64,000 bases of DNA, from NCBI RefSeq assembly GCF_024679095.1, contig NC_066577.1, positions 4,674,645 to 4,738,644 on the forward strand, in the 5' to 3' direction. Positions within the stretch are counted from its first letter, which is position 1, and each line of letters opens with the position of its first letter. Source of the DNA: Eriocheir sinensis (taxonomy: Eukaryota > Arthropoda > Malacostraca > Decapoda > Varunidae). The notes under the pieces are model-generated. The model ran no database searches. It was given only the letters and a program-made list of their open reading frames with translations, and was not told the origin of the DNA. Positions 54,640 to 64,000 of this stretch are shown piece by piece. The translations under genes and the position numbers were made by a program.

Positions 54640-56770
54640 CGACTCACTAAAACCATGGTGGGTGCGACATATACCAGACCATAGCTTAACCTTGACACAC
54701 TAAAACCATGGTGGATGTGACATATACCAGACCATAGCTTAACCTTGACTCACTAAAACCATGGTGGATGTGGCATATACCAGACCATAGCTTAACCTTG
54801 ACTCACTAAAACCATGGTGGATGTGACATATACCAGACCATAGCTTAACCTTGACTCACTAAAACCATGGTTGACGGGACACATACCAGACCATAGCTTA
54901 ACCTTGACTCACTAAAACCATGGTGGATGTGACATATACCAGACCATAGCTTAACCTTGACTCACTAAAACCATGGTTGACGTGGCATATACCAGACCAT
55001 AGCTTAACCTTGACTCACTAAAACCATGGTGGATGTGGCATATACCAGACCATAGCTTAACCTTGACTCACTAAAACCATGGTGGATGTGACATATACCA
55101 GACCATAGCTTAACCTTGACTCACTAAAACCATGGTGGATGTGACATATACCAGACCATAGCTTAACCTTGACTCACTAAAACCATGGTGGATGTGACAT
55201 ATACCAGACCATAGCTTAACCTTGACTCACTAAAACCATGGTTGATGTGGCATATACCAGACCATAGCTTAATCTTGACTCACTAAAACCATGGTTGAAT
55301 TGACATATACCAGACCATAGCTTAACCTTGACTCACTAAAACCATGGTGGATGTGACATATACCAGACCATAGCTTAATCTTGACTCACTAAAACCATGG
55401 TTGAATTGACATATACCAGACCATAGCTTAACCTTGACTCACTAAAACCATGGTGGATGTGATATATACCAGACCATAGCTTAACCTTGACTCACTAAAA
55501 CCATGGTTGAATTGACATATACCAGACCATAGCTTAACCTTGACTCACTAAAACCATGGTGGATGTGACATATACCAGACCATAGCTTAATCTTGACTCA
55601 CTAAAACCATGGTGGATGTGACATATACCAGACCATAGCTTAATCTTGACTCACTAAAACCATGGTGGATGTGACATATACCAGACCATAGCTTAACCTT
55701 GACTCACTAAAACCATGGTGGATGTGGCATATACCAGACCATAGCTTAACCTTGACTCACTAAAACCATGGTGGATGTAACATATACCAGACCATAGCTT
55801 AACCTTGACTCACTAAAACCATGGTGGATGTGACATATACCAGACCATAGCTTAACTTTGACTCACTAAAACCATGGTTGATGCGACATATACCAGACCA
55901 TAGCTTAACATTGACTCACTAAAACCATGGTTGATGTAACATATACCAGACCATAGCTTAACCTTGACACACTAAAACCATGGTGGATGTGACATATACC
56001 AGACCATAGCTTAACCTTGACTCACTAAAACCATGGTAGATGTGACATATACCAGACCATAGCTTAACCTTGACTCACTAAAACCATGGTGGATGTGGCA
56101 TATACCAGACCATAGCTTAACCTTGACTCACTAAAACCATGGTGGATGTGACATATACCAGACCATAGCTTAATCTTGACTCACTAAAACCATGGTTGAC
56201 GCGACATATACCAGACCATAGCTTAATCTTGACTCACTAAAACCATGGTTGACGCGACATATACCAGACCATAGCTTAACCTTGACTCACTAAAACCATG
56301 GTGGATGTGACATATACCAGACCATAGCTTAACCTTGACTCACTAAAACCATGGTGGATGTGACATATACCAGACCATAGCTTAATCTTGACTCACTAAA
56401 ACCATGGTGGATGTAACATATACCAGACCATAGCTTAACCTTGACTCACTAAAACCATGGTGGATGTGACATATACCAGACCATAGCTTAACCTTGACTC
56501 ACTAAAACCATGGTGGATGTGACATATACCAGACCATAGCTTAACCTTGACTCACTAAAACCATGGTGGATGTGACATATACCAGACCATAGCTTAACCT
56601 TGACTCACTAAAACCATGGTGGATGTGACATATACCAGACCATAGCTTAACCTTGACTCACTAAAACCATGGTGGATGTGACATATACCAGACCATAGCT
56701 TAACCTTGACTCACTAAAACCATGGTTGATGCGACATATACCAGACCATAGCTTAACCTTGACTCACAAA
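54640..56770. repeat. 53-bp satellite array, about 40 units
   Basis: A very regular 53-bp unit: CTTGACTCACTAAAACCATG + GTGGATGTGACATATACCAG + ACCATAGCTTAAC. Unit variants (GGTTGAATTGACAT, GGTTGACGCGACAT) recur, suggesting higher-order copying. Each unit contains TGACTCA, the consensus AP-1 site. Confidence 0.95.
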
Positions 56771-57059
56771 CACACTCACTCATAATACAAATGGTAACCT
56801 AAGCTGATTGATTTTCTGGACCTCATATGTAACTTAGTAAACATAAAAAGTGTTCTGCGTTTCCGTCCGTGCTGTGATCGATGGTGTCACGGAGTTAGGT
56901 CAAATTACAGCAGGTCTTGTGTTTATATATATACTTCGTTGTTTTATTTACTTGTTATGCGTTTTTAAGTGTATTATATAAAGTGTTACGTGTCTGGTCA
57001 TATATTATTACTTGATTCATTGTTGTTTTTGCATTGTTTGTCGTGTATGTTAAGATATC

Positions 57060-57400
57060 ACCCTAACTCTCTCTCCCTCCATTTCTGTAATATGTGTTCT
57101 CTCCTCCTCTCAGTTCCTTCCTTCCTTCCTTTACTTCATAACTTCCCTCCCTCCTCCTTCCCCTCCTTCCCTTCCCTCCCTCTCTGCTATCTCCTGTGTT
57201 TTCTCCTCCTCTCTCAGTTCCTTCCTTCCTTCCTTTTCTTTACTTCATAATTTCCCTCCCTCCTCCTTCCCCTCCTTCCCTTCCCTCCCTCTCTGCTATC
57301 TCCTGTGTTTTCTCCTCCTCTCTCAGTTCCTTCCTTCCTTCCCTTCATTCCCATAATCTCTCGCCCTCTTTCTCCCTCTCTCTCTCTCGTTGCCGTCACC
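57060..57400. repeat. Pyrimidine-rich segment, about 120-bp unit duplicated
   Basis: TATCTCCTGTGTTTTCTCCT, CTCTCAGTTCCTTCCTTCC and TTCCCTCCCTCCTCCTTCCC recur in two to three copies. No gene. Confidence 0.85.
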
Positions 57401-57498
57401 ATGTTCTCCTTCTCGGCAGCTTATACTGTCCGCTCTCCTCCCTCTCTCTCCCAGACTCACCTCTTATAATAATGATAATAATAGGAAGAAAAAGAATA

Positions 57499-57689
57499 CA
57501 GTCATCCCTCAAATAGTACGGTTTTCAATAGTTAGGTTTCGGTTTTATACGGATTGTCATGGAAGATATTTTTAGGATTTTTTAATTTCCTGCTTGTCGG
57601 GAAATTTTAAAATCCTAAAAGTCTTCCATGAAAATACACGTAAAACCGAAACCGAACTATTGAAAACCGTACTGTTTGAGGGATGACTG
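57499..57689. mobile_element. TA-flanked mariner-like MITE (copy 2)
   Basis: CAGTCATCCCTCAAATAGTA and TACTGTTTGAGGGATGACTG termini, TA on both sides (57497-57498 and 57690-57691). Its halves form a hairpin. It lies about 70 bp upstream of the exon at 57763. Confidence 0.85.
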
Positions 57690-57762
57690 TAATGATAACT
57701 AAGTCTAAGTCTAATGTTCTCCCTCGGTCCCTTCCTCCACTAATGAGTCTCGTTCCTTGCAG

Positions 57763-57828
57763 GGAGCACAATGGGTGATAGACAGCGTAATTTTGCGCAG
57801 TATGCAACAGCTCTGAACCAGTTTGCAA
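57763..57828 (+). CDS. First coding exon of an unrecognised gene
   Basis: A 66-bp exon bounded by a strong acceptor (CGTTCCTTGCAG, AG at 57761-57762) and a strong donor (GTAAGT at 57829). ATG at 57771 has A at -3 and G at +4. It encodes MGDRQRNFAQYATALNQFA plus one base of the next codon, so the donor is phase 1. The eight bases before the ATG are presumably the end of the 5' UTR, which implies an upstream non-coding exon. The next exon, at 60173, matches in phase. I do not recognise the N-terminus. A SINE has inserted 25 bp into the following intron. Coding sequence is 57771-57828. Confidence 0.5.
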
Positions 57829-57853
57829 GTAAGTAACACTCCATCCAGCGTTG

Positions 57854-58116
57854 GGGGCTTCGTGGTGCAGTGGTTAGCACAATCGGCTCACAACCGAGAG
57901 AGCCCAGGTTCGATTCCCGGGCGGAGTGGGAAAAATTGGGCAGCTTTTCTGATACCCTACGCCCCTGTCCACCCAGCAGTGAATGGGTACCAGGTATTAA
58001 TCGGGGGTTGTGTCCCGTCTCCTTGGGTCTGTTCCCTTCCCCTATAATTCCTTCCCCTTCTGTCTCTCCGGCATATGACCACAGATGTTGCGCCGACTAA
58101 ACCAAACTTTCCAACT
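57854..58116 (+). mobile_element. tRNA-Val-derived SINE with perfect 15-bp duplication
   Basis: A box TGGTGCAGTGGTTAGCAC and B box GGTTCGATTCCC. The anticodon loop CTCACAA places CAC at the anticodon, hence tRNA-Val origin. The body and single 109-bp tail unit follow. CTCCATCCAGCGTTG flanks it at 57839-57853 and 58117-58131. Confidence 0.9.
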
Positions 58117-58192
58117 CTCCATCCAGCGTTGCTAATGGCCTCTTCCATTTAGCGTAACCCATTTCTAGGTCATGATCTGTAGAGTCCCTTAT

Positions 58193-58325
58193 AGAGTCCT
58201 GACAACCTAAGATTTGGACGCCATTATTGGCCCCGTTTTTTATGCGCTTTTCAAACGCTAGCACACGCTCTCACGGCGAAAACAGGGCCAATAATGCCGT
58301 CCAAATCTTAGGTTGTTGGGACTCT
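58193..58325. mobile_element. Short hairpin MITE
   Basis: AGAGTCCTGACAACCTAAGA + TTTGGACGCCATTATTGGCC and its near-perfect complement ending GTTGTTGGGACTCT, with a loop of about 50 bp. Confidence 0.8.
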
Positions 58326-58330
58326 GTTTG

Positions 58331-58550
58331 GTATTCTTAGACGACCCTGGCTCTCACATCAACAATATCCAAAGGCTAAAATGGAGATCAGTCGGGTTCT
58401 AATGAGTGTTTTTGTAGGTTCATGGTACAGAAGAAGGGTCAAACTACTGCCATGGCTATTAAACTACCCCTGGAAAGGCCCACAACTCCCATGAAAGCCT
58501 TGTCAAGCATGTGTATTTGGGCGAGGAAGTGTTTAACAATCCAGCCATCT
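58331..58550 (+). mobile_element. W6: family W copy with a single internal unit
   Basis: GGTATTCTTAGACGACCCTG start, CATCAACAATATCCAAAGGC, one 105-bp-type unit (TTCATGGTACAGAAGAAGGG, CATGAAAGCCTTGTCAAGC), and GTTTAACAATCCAGCC end. Confidence 0.7.
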
Positions 58551-58599
58551 ATCTATCAAGGGACTCAACAGATCACGACCCAGAAACAGGTTATGCTAA

Positions 58600-59240
58600 A
58601 TGGAAGGCGCTATTAATTATAGTACTTTTTGCATTGCACTTTCGTAGTTTCTGACCGATAAGTCTATTAAAAAGAACAAAAAACACTCTATATGTAACCA
58701 TTTTAACAATAACTTTAATTTTTTATTGTTATTTGTGTAGTTACGACAATCTTGGAGCCTAAAAATGATAAATGTAATGTTCATAGTACAGGTAACTCTC
58801 GATTTCCGCGAGTATTGTGTCCTTGAAGAGGTCGCGTAAATCAAAAACAATGTAAATCCAACAAGAGGTAGGTTTGTACCTTTATTGCCTACTGTATCAC
58901 TCTGACTCCTCTCCCTCTCGTGGTTCCTCCTCTGGCTGCCCTTCCCCTCGTGGTAGCACAGCAGCGAGGGTGTTGTTGTTGTTGTTGAGTAGCGTGGCAG
59001 CGTGGGTACTGTATTCTTGTTCAAGTGGCGCGTGGGAAGAACTGAGCTCAGCTGTGTGGCCGTGTGAGTCCACTTGCGTGAGACATCTGGTGGCCACTCC
59101 ATAAAATATCACGTATAAGTGGAAAAAAAAATGTGTAAATTAAACATTAATTTAGATTTTGGACCCCGCGGTATTTAAAAAACGCGTAAACCAAACTCAC
59201 GTAAATCGAGATACCTGTACAACAATTTGGCAACGCTGCT
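58600..59240. mobile_element. Hairpin MITE interrupted by a TA MITE
   Basis: 58600-58798 carries one arm (TTTCGTAGTTTCTGACCGAT) of the 20772 family. The other terminus (ACAATTTGGCAACGCTGC) resumes at 59220. Between them is the TA element at 58799-59217. Confidence 0.65.
58799..59217. mobile_element. TA-flanked mariner/Tigger-like MITE, second family (copy 1)
   Basis: CAGGTAACTCTCGATTTCCG and CACGTAAATCGAGATACCTG termini flanked by TA (58797-58798, 59218-59219). The interior (CTCTCGTGGTTCCTCCTCTG, TGTTGTTGTTGTTGAGTAGC) is shared with copy 2 at 61817-62242. Its long frames are unsupported. Confidence 0.85.
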
Positions 59241-59374
59241 TCCAACCCTTATGAGTCAGTAAGTCATCCCCACCCCCTCAGGTCAGTAAGTCACTCCCAC
59301 CCCAGTGATGTAGGCAGTGGCACCAATGTCATTGACCGCCATAGTGCTATTTGGTTGGGGCAAAAGTCATATTC

Positions 59375-59915
59375 TTAACCCATTGGTAGCAGCAGGGACC
59401 ATGTTTCTTAATGGTCCCTCTAAGCGAGAAAAATGAGAAAAAATCACCCCTCACACAAACCATTTCATAATATATATCAAAGCATTTGTGATCAGATTAT
59501 GTATCATCTATTTTTGGGGGTTTATATCATGGCACAAATTTGGCCCGTCGCTGCTACACGGTAAAACCACAAATTTGGCCCGTCGCTGCTACACGGTAAA
59601 ACCACAAATTTGGCCCGTCGCTGCTACACGGTAAAACCACAAATTTGGCCCGTCGCTGCTACACGGTAAAGCCACAAATTTGACCCATCGCTGCTACACG
59701 GTAAAACCACAAATTTGACCCATCGCTGCTACACGGTAAAACCACAAATTTGGCCCGTCGCTGCTACACGGTAAAACCACAAATTTGACCCATCGCTGCT
59801 ACACGGTAAAGCCACAAATTTGACCCATCACTGCTACACGGTAAAACCACAAATTTGGCCCATCGCTGCTACACGGTAAAACCACAAATTTGACCCTTCA
59901 CTGCTACCAGGTTAA
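59375..59915 (-). mobile_element. X5: reversed TTAA-bounded element
   Basis: TTAACCCATTGGTAGCAGCA at the left and CTGCTACCAGGTTAA at the right. About eleven units, in two subtypes (TTTGGCCCGTCG and TTTGACCCATCG). A 34-bp piece from TTAA 59912 to TTAA 59942 (GGAACATGATCACTGCAGCT) looks like a solitary X terminus. Confidence 0.8.
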
Positions 59916-59945
59916 GGAACATGATCACTGCAGCTACTGGGTTAA

Positions 59946-60110
59946 AGTACTTCTTTGAGCTCCCAACCATTCCTAGAGCACAAAAAACTCCTGTATCCAC
60001 ATCAATATGAATTTTGCTCAGCTCTTTTGGTAACAACTTGAGATGACCACCGAGGCCACACATAGGTATAGTGTATGCCCCATCTTACCCATGTCTTAAA
60101 TGCTGTAAAA
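59946..60110 (-). other. Coding-like fragment beside X5, unrecognised
   Basis: The minus strand reads YTIPMCGLGGHLKLLPKELS then KIHIDVDTGVFCALGMVGSS and KKYF without stops before reaching X5. The composition looks protein-like, but there is no start, stop or family match. Confidence 0.25.
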
Positions 60111-60172
60111 TTAAGTCTATTATACATAAATACACCAAACCCTCACTAACCCTGATCTTTTCCACCCCACAG

Positions 60173-60355
60173 CCTTCAACAATGAGAGTGGAGGCGGGGA
60201 GCGGGGCGGGAGGGATCGGGGGGAGGGCGGGGCAGCTGTCGGGGCGGGCGGCGGGGCAGGGGGCGGCGGCGCGGCTGGCAACGCTGCGCTGTGGGGTGAA
60301 CTGAGCCGGTCTCTGCAGTACAACAACTACCCCGGCTTTGGCTCGGCTTGGCAAG
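60173..60355 (+). CDS. Second coding exon of the unrecognised gene, glycine-rich
   Basis: A 183-bp exon with branch-point-like CACTAAC (60144-60150), a pyrimidine tract and CCCCACAG acceptor, ending at CAAG|GTGAGA (donor at 60356). With one base carried from the exon at 57828 it reads TFNNESGGGERGGRDRGEGG, a Gly/Ala run, then NAALWGELSRSLQYNNYPGF and GSAWQ. The other two frames contain stops, so the only open frame is the one predicted by the upstream donor phase. The Gly/Arg-rich composition followed by aromatic residues recalls RNA-binding proteins, but no domain is present. Later exons lie outside the window or were not found. Confidence 0.5.
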
Positions 60356-60419
60356 GTGAGAGAGAGAGAGAGAGTGATTTTGAAACATTTACTTGTCCCC
60401 TAATTTCTTCAAACACATT

Positions 60420-60434
60420 TCATACTTTTTTTTT

Positions 60435-60465
<31 letters not shown>

Positions 60466-61012
60466 TTTTTTTTTATAGAGCTAAGGAGACAGTTCTAGGG
60501 CGTAAAGAAAAATATTATAAAAAAAAGCCCGCTACTTACTGCTCCTGAATAGAGGTCAAAGGAGTGTCCAAAAAGAGAGGTCAATTTCAGGAGGAGAGGT
60601 GTCCTGATACCCTCCTCTTGAAAGAGTTCAAGTCGTAGGCAGGAGGAAATACAGATGAAGGAAGATTGTTCCAGAGTTTACCAGCGTGAGGGATGAAGGA
60701 GTGAAGATGCTGGTTGACTCTTGCAGAAGGGGTTTGGACAGTATAGGGATGAGCATGAGTAGAAAGTCGTGTGCAGTGGGGCCGCAGGAGGGGGGGAGGC
60801 ATGCAGTTAGCAAGTTCAGAAGAGCAGTCAGCGTGGAAATATCGATAGAAGATAGAAAGAGAGGCAACATTGCAGCGGAATTTAAGAGGTAGAAGACTAT
60901 CAGTATGAGGAGGAGAGCTGATGAGACGAAGAGCCTTTGACTCCATTCTGTCAAGGAGAGCTGTGTGAGTGGAGCCCCCATACACATGAGATGCATACTC
61001 CATACGCATATA
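60420..61012 (-). pseudogene. Jockey-like RT tail with family R 3' UTR
   Basis: The minus strand is open for 140 codons: MRMEYASHVYGGSTHTALLD, RMESKALRLISSPP, then FIPHAGKLWNNLPSSVFPPA and SFKRRVSGHLSS. This is the end of a Jockey-type polymerase. The R tail follows (60595 to 60480), then T/A-rich sequence. It is 5'-truncated; the catalytic RT core is absent. Confidence 0.8.
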
Positions 61013-61079
61013 TTTTTAAGTTATCCCTCCTACAACAACAGTAACAGGGACAGGGAAGGAAAGTGAGGAAGGATGAAAG

Positions 61080-61690
61080 AGAAAGGAAGAAAAAGAATAA
61101 GTGCAAAGTTGGGATGTCAGGATGAGCAGGGGTGCACCAAGCCTGTATAAGACCAGTGATGTTGTATGGAGCAGAAACATCGGCCCTAACTAGAAAATTG
61201 ATGGAGGTATTGAGAGCAAGTGATCGCAGAATGTTGAGGTATATGGCAGGGATCAGGTGGTAAGATAGGGTGTCCAGTGCAGATGTGGAGTAGAGGACCT
61301 GGAAACAGTGCTCAGAAGGGAAAGACTCCGATGGTTTGGACATGTAAAGAGAGCAGGGGAGGACACAGTGCTGGGAGTGTTGGAGAGATTGGAGGTAGGA
61401 AACAGTGCTCAGAAGGGAAAGACTCCGATGGTTTGGACATGTAAAGAGAGCAGGGGAGGATACAGTGCTGGGAGTGTTGGAGAGATTGGAGGTAGAAGGA
61501 AGGAGACCAGTTGGTAGACCTAGGAGAACGTGGAGAAGGTGTATACAGGAAGACTTGGCACTGATGGGATTGGTTGAGCATCGGGCGGAAGACAGAGTAG
61601 AGTGGAGGAGAGCCATATAGCGTCCAGCTGCTCAGGAAGAGAGAAAATGGATGATAAACGAAATGATGATGATGATGATGAAATTGAGGA
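61080..61690 (+). pseudogene. RTE-like RT end with two 97-bp units and (GATGAT)n tail
   Basis: 61140-61300 encodes a decayed RT-end segment (VLYGAETSALTRKLM, ILR.MAGIR). Then two 97-bp units of RERLRWFGHVKRAGEDTVLG are followed by GRRPVGRPRRTWRRCIQEDL, DRVEWRRAI and a stop near 61618. The element ends in (GATGAT)n at 61660-61680, typical of RTE. Same family as 393-998 but with fewer units. Confidence 0.8.
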
Positions 61691-61816
61691 TATCGGGTAG
61701 AATGGAGGGAAAGGGATGATGAAAAGATGAGAGAGAGAGAGAGAGATTCTTTGCCACTTCTGTTTTTCTCTGCGAGTGTTTACAGCCCACACATGATAAT
61801 CGACTGATCTCTTATA

Positions 61817-62242
61817 CAGGTAACTCTCGATTTACGCGGGTATTGTGTCCTTGAAGAAGTGGCGTAAATCAAAAACAATGTAAATCCAACAAGAGGTTGG
61901 TTTGTACCTTTATTGCCTACTGTATCACTCTGACTCCTCTCCCTCTCGTGGTTCCTCCTCTGGCTGCCCTTCCCCTCGTGGTAGCACAGCAGCGAGGGTG
62001 TTGTTGTTGTTGTTGAGTAGCATGGCAGCGTGGGTACTGTATTGTTGTTCAAGTGGCGCGCGGGAAGAACTGAGCTCAGCTGTGTGGCCGTGTGAGTCCA
62101 CTTGCGTGACATCTGGTGGCCTCTCCATAAAATATCGCGTATAAGTGAAAAAAACATGTAAACTAAACATTAATTTGGATTTTGGACCCCGCGTTATTTC
62201 AAAAACGCGTAAACCAAACTCGCGTATATCGAGAGTTACCTG
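61817..62242. mobile_element. TA-flanked mariner/Tigger-like MITE, second family (copy 2)
   Basis: CAGGTAACTCTCGATTTACG and CGAGAGTTACCTG termini, TA flanks (61815-61816 and 62243-62244). About 90% similar by eye to copy 1. Confidence 0.85.
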
Positions 62243-62531
62243 TAATAGGCAGGGGAGTGTACTAAGCAGTTTGTACAGGCAACACACTAGTAAATTCTCC
62301 TTTGATTGGCACGAACAGGAGTGTACTGTATGTTAGGTCTGGTGTGTAATGAAGAAGGGAGTGATGGGTTGGCAGACTATAAGATTGTTCAAAGAAAGCT
62401 TGAAGGGAAGGTTATCCGGCACACTGACATTGTTGGAACACTTCAAGGGAGTGGCCCAGGAAGGGAGAGGTTGTGTTATCGGCAATACACCTGTCCTTTG
62501 TGTTTGTGAGTTCACTATTCACTGATTTGTA

Positions 62532-63016
62532 GGGGCTTCGTGGTGCAGTGGTTAGCACACTCGGCTCACAATCGAGAGAGCCCGGGTTCGATTCCCGGGT
62601 GGAGTGGAAAAATTTGGGTGGCTTTTCCGATACCCTACGCTCCTCCTGTCCACCCAGCAGTGAATGGGTACCAGGTATTAATCGGGGGTTGTGTCCCATC
62701 TCCTGGGGTCTGTTCCCTTCTCCTATAATTCCTCCCCCTTCTGTCTCTCTCCGGCATATGACCACAGATGTTGTGCCGACTAAACCAAACTTTCCAACTT
62801 TTTCCTGTCTCCTGGGGTCTGTTCCCTTCTCCTATAATTCCTCCCCCTTCTGTCTCTCTCCGGCATATGACCACAGATGTTGTGCCGACTAAACCAAACT
62901 TTCCAACTTTTTCCTGTCTCCTGGGGTCTGTTCCCTTCTCCTATAATTTCTCCCCCTTCTGTCTCTCTCCGGCATATGACCACGGATGTTGCGCCCACCA
63001 AACCAAACTTTCCAAC
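62532..63016 (+). mobile_element. tRNA-Val-derived SINE with three 109-bp tail units
   Basis: Same A and B boxes as at 57854. The tail unit (TGTCTCTCTCCGGCATATGA) occurs three times at 109-bp spacing (for example 62791 and 62900). Flanks TTCACTGATTTGTA (62518-62531) and TTCACTGATTCGTA (63017-63030) form a 14-bp duplication with one mismatch. Confidence 0.9.
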
Positions 63017-63030
63017 TTCACTGATTCGTA

Positions 63031-64000
63031 CATTCGTGGATTTTCTCCCAGTTGCACAAAGCAGCTCAAGGAAATTTTCCTTGAGGTGCTTCAAACATTC
63101 ACAGTCCACTTCACGGATAATTCAGCAAGGCAAGGACGATGTACACATGCATAAGGCAGGATATATCATCACAAGTATCATCATTCAGTAGCTATACCTG
63201 CTGTAAAATGTATTGTACTTTACCTTCTCACACGCATACAGCCATTAAAATCTTGCTTGAATCAGGTTCTCACTACGAAGTCTCTGCCATTTTCTTTTAA
63301 AGTTTAGTTGCTTAAGCATATCATACCATGCAAATTATTCACTAATGAAAGCTCTTTTTTACAAAACCAGGTCATGCTGTGAAATGTGTATTAAAAACTT
63401 GATCCTAACTATGTGCTGCTGTTCAGCTGATGACCACAAACCAACAAGCGATTATGTTTTGTCACAGCGGTAAGGTCTGATTTGCATGGGGCAAGGAGAG
63501 AGGCAAGTTCAGTGTGCAAGTACATGCTACAAGTTACTTGCAGTGTGTGGTGTGTTTTGTATGGCAAGAACTTTTGGCAAGTCAAGCGAGAGGCAGCAAG
63601 TTGACAGGCAAGCTGTGGGGCATGACAAGTGAACAGCCAGTAGTTCTGCTTTGAGGGAACTTAATTCCCTCTGCTCATCACTGGCAGCTACCTGCCAGTT
63701 ACTTGGCCTGTGTCAACACATTCTTGGCTGTATTCCTCTCTGTCTCAGCTGCAGGACAGACATTGTGGAGAAGAAAACACACTTTTTTGCTTGTATGTGT
63801 ATGCACCAAACACAGCACAAACTGGGAGACTACCACTTGCTCAAATCACTTGCTGTGTGTACATAACACTTGCCATCATTACCTAAAGGTAAGGCAAAGT
63901 TTTGGGCATATGCTATTGCTATGCGTGTCCACGGCACTCATCTCCACAGCATGGGCCCTGGAGCATGTAGTGGGAAGAGCCCACCACCCCGGCACACTGG
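63031..64000. other. Intronic or intergenic sequence without recognised gene
   Basis: GGCAAG/CTTGCC motifs recur in both orientations between 63490 and 63880 and may be a decayed inverted-repeat element. I see no supported exon. Confidence 0.4.

Noticed and set aside
54640..56770. CRISPR-like array (regular 53-bp period)
   Set aside because: There are no variable spacers; the whole unit repeats, and the genome is eukaryotic.
57854..57930. tRNA-Val gene
   Set aside because: The A and B boxes and anticodon loop are present, but the sequence continues into a SINE body with target duplications, and copies recur at 1500 and 62532.
58617..59102. Long minus-strand frame shared with 61780-62157
   Set aside because: It lies mostly in the TA MITE; similarity between the two copies is explained by transposition, and frames differ at the ends.

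Overview
The window is eukaryotic, repeat-saturated and probably from an arthropod; a decapod crustacean, perhaps a crab, is my best guess at low confidence. The reasons are interstitial TTAGG/CCTAA telomere-type repeats, many CR1/Jockey/RTE-like non-LTR retrotransposon tails, several tRNA-derived SINEs, an extreme density of (AC)n, (GA)n, (AAT)n and (GGAA)n microsatellites, and genes split by GT-AG introns. A 100-N assembly gap lies at 15604-15703. Most long open frames here are fortuitous frames through tandem repeats and are not genes.

Genes. The only confidently recognised gene is a Kruppel-like factor (minus strand, terminal coding exon 18153-19052, three C2H2 fingers). It is followed by tandem, degenerate duplications of its last zinc finger (17809-18152). 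Two phase-matched exons on the plus strand (57763-57828 and 60173-60355) probably form the 5' end of an unrecognised glycine-rich protein that continues past the window. Weaker candidates are a promoter plus first exon with E-box, GC box and YY1-type ATG (22690-22763), a cluster of five CCAAT boxes (30766-30917), a CpG-rich stretch at 31320-31490 and a possible exon at 47071-47215.

Mobile elements. At least eight dispersed families recur. X is bounded by TTAA and carries a 35-bp satellite (six copies). Y is bounded by TTAA and carries a 99-bp satellite derived from a reverse transcriptase (three copies; one has a neighbouring empty site). W has terminal inverted repeats and 105- or 118-bp internal repeats. 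Z is a 460-bp element with 8-bp target duplications and a perfect CRE (five copies). There are TA-flanked mariner-like MITEs of two kinds, hairpin MITEs, a tRNA-Val-derived SINE with a 109-bp tail repeat, and other tRNA-derived SINEs. A frequent retroelement 3' tail (called R here, containing 'CTCTTTCGGCCAC' and 'CCCTTGAGCTGT') is scattered throughout.

Layout. 0-15.6 kb: retroelement pieces, X/Y/W elements and minisatellites. 15.7-19.4 kb: a CR1 fragment, then the KLF locus. 19.6-30.1 kb: transposons, the 22-27 kb microsatellite block and telomeric repeats. 30.7-37.4 kb: promoter-like GC-rich DNA, Z elements and Y3. 37.4-42.5 kb: microsatellites and MITEs. 42.5-56.8 kb: four large satellite arrays with units of about 150, 290, 145 and 53 bp. 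56.9-64 kb: the unrecognised split gene with insertions in its introns. The most striking theme is that unrelated dispersed repeats each contain internal tandem units, most of them close to 100 bp (97, 99, 105, 109, 118), in variable copy number.
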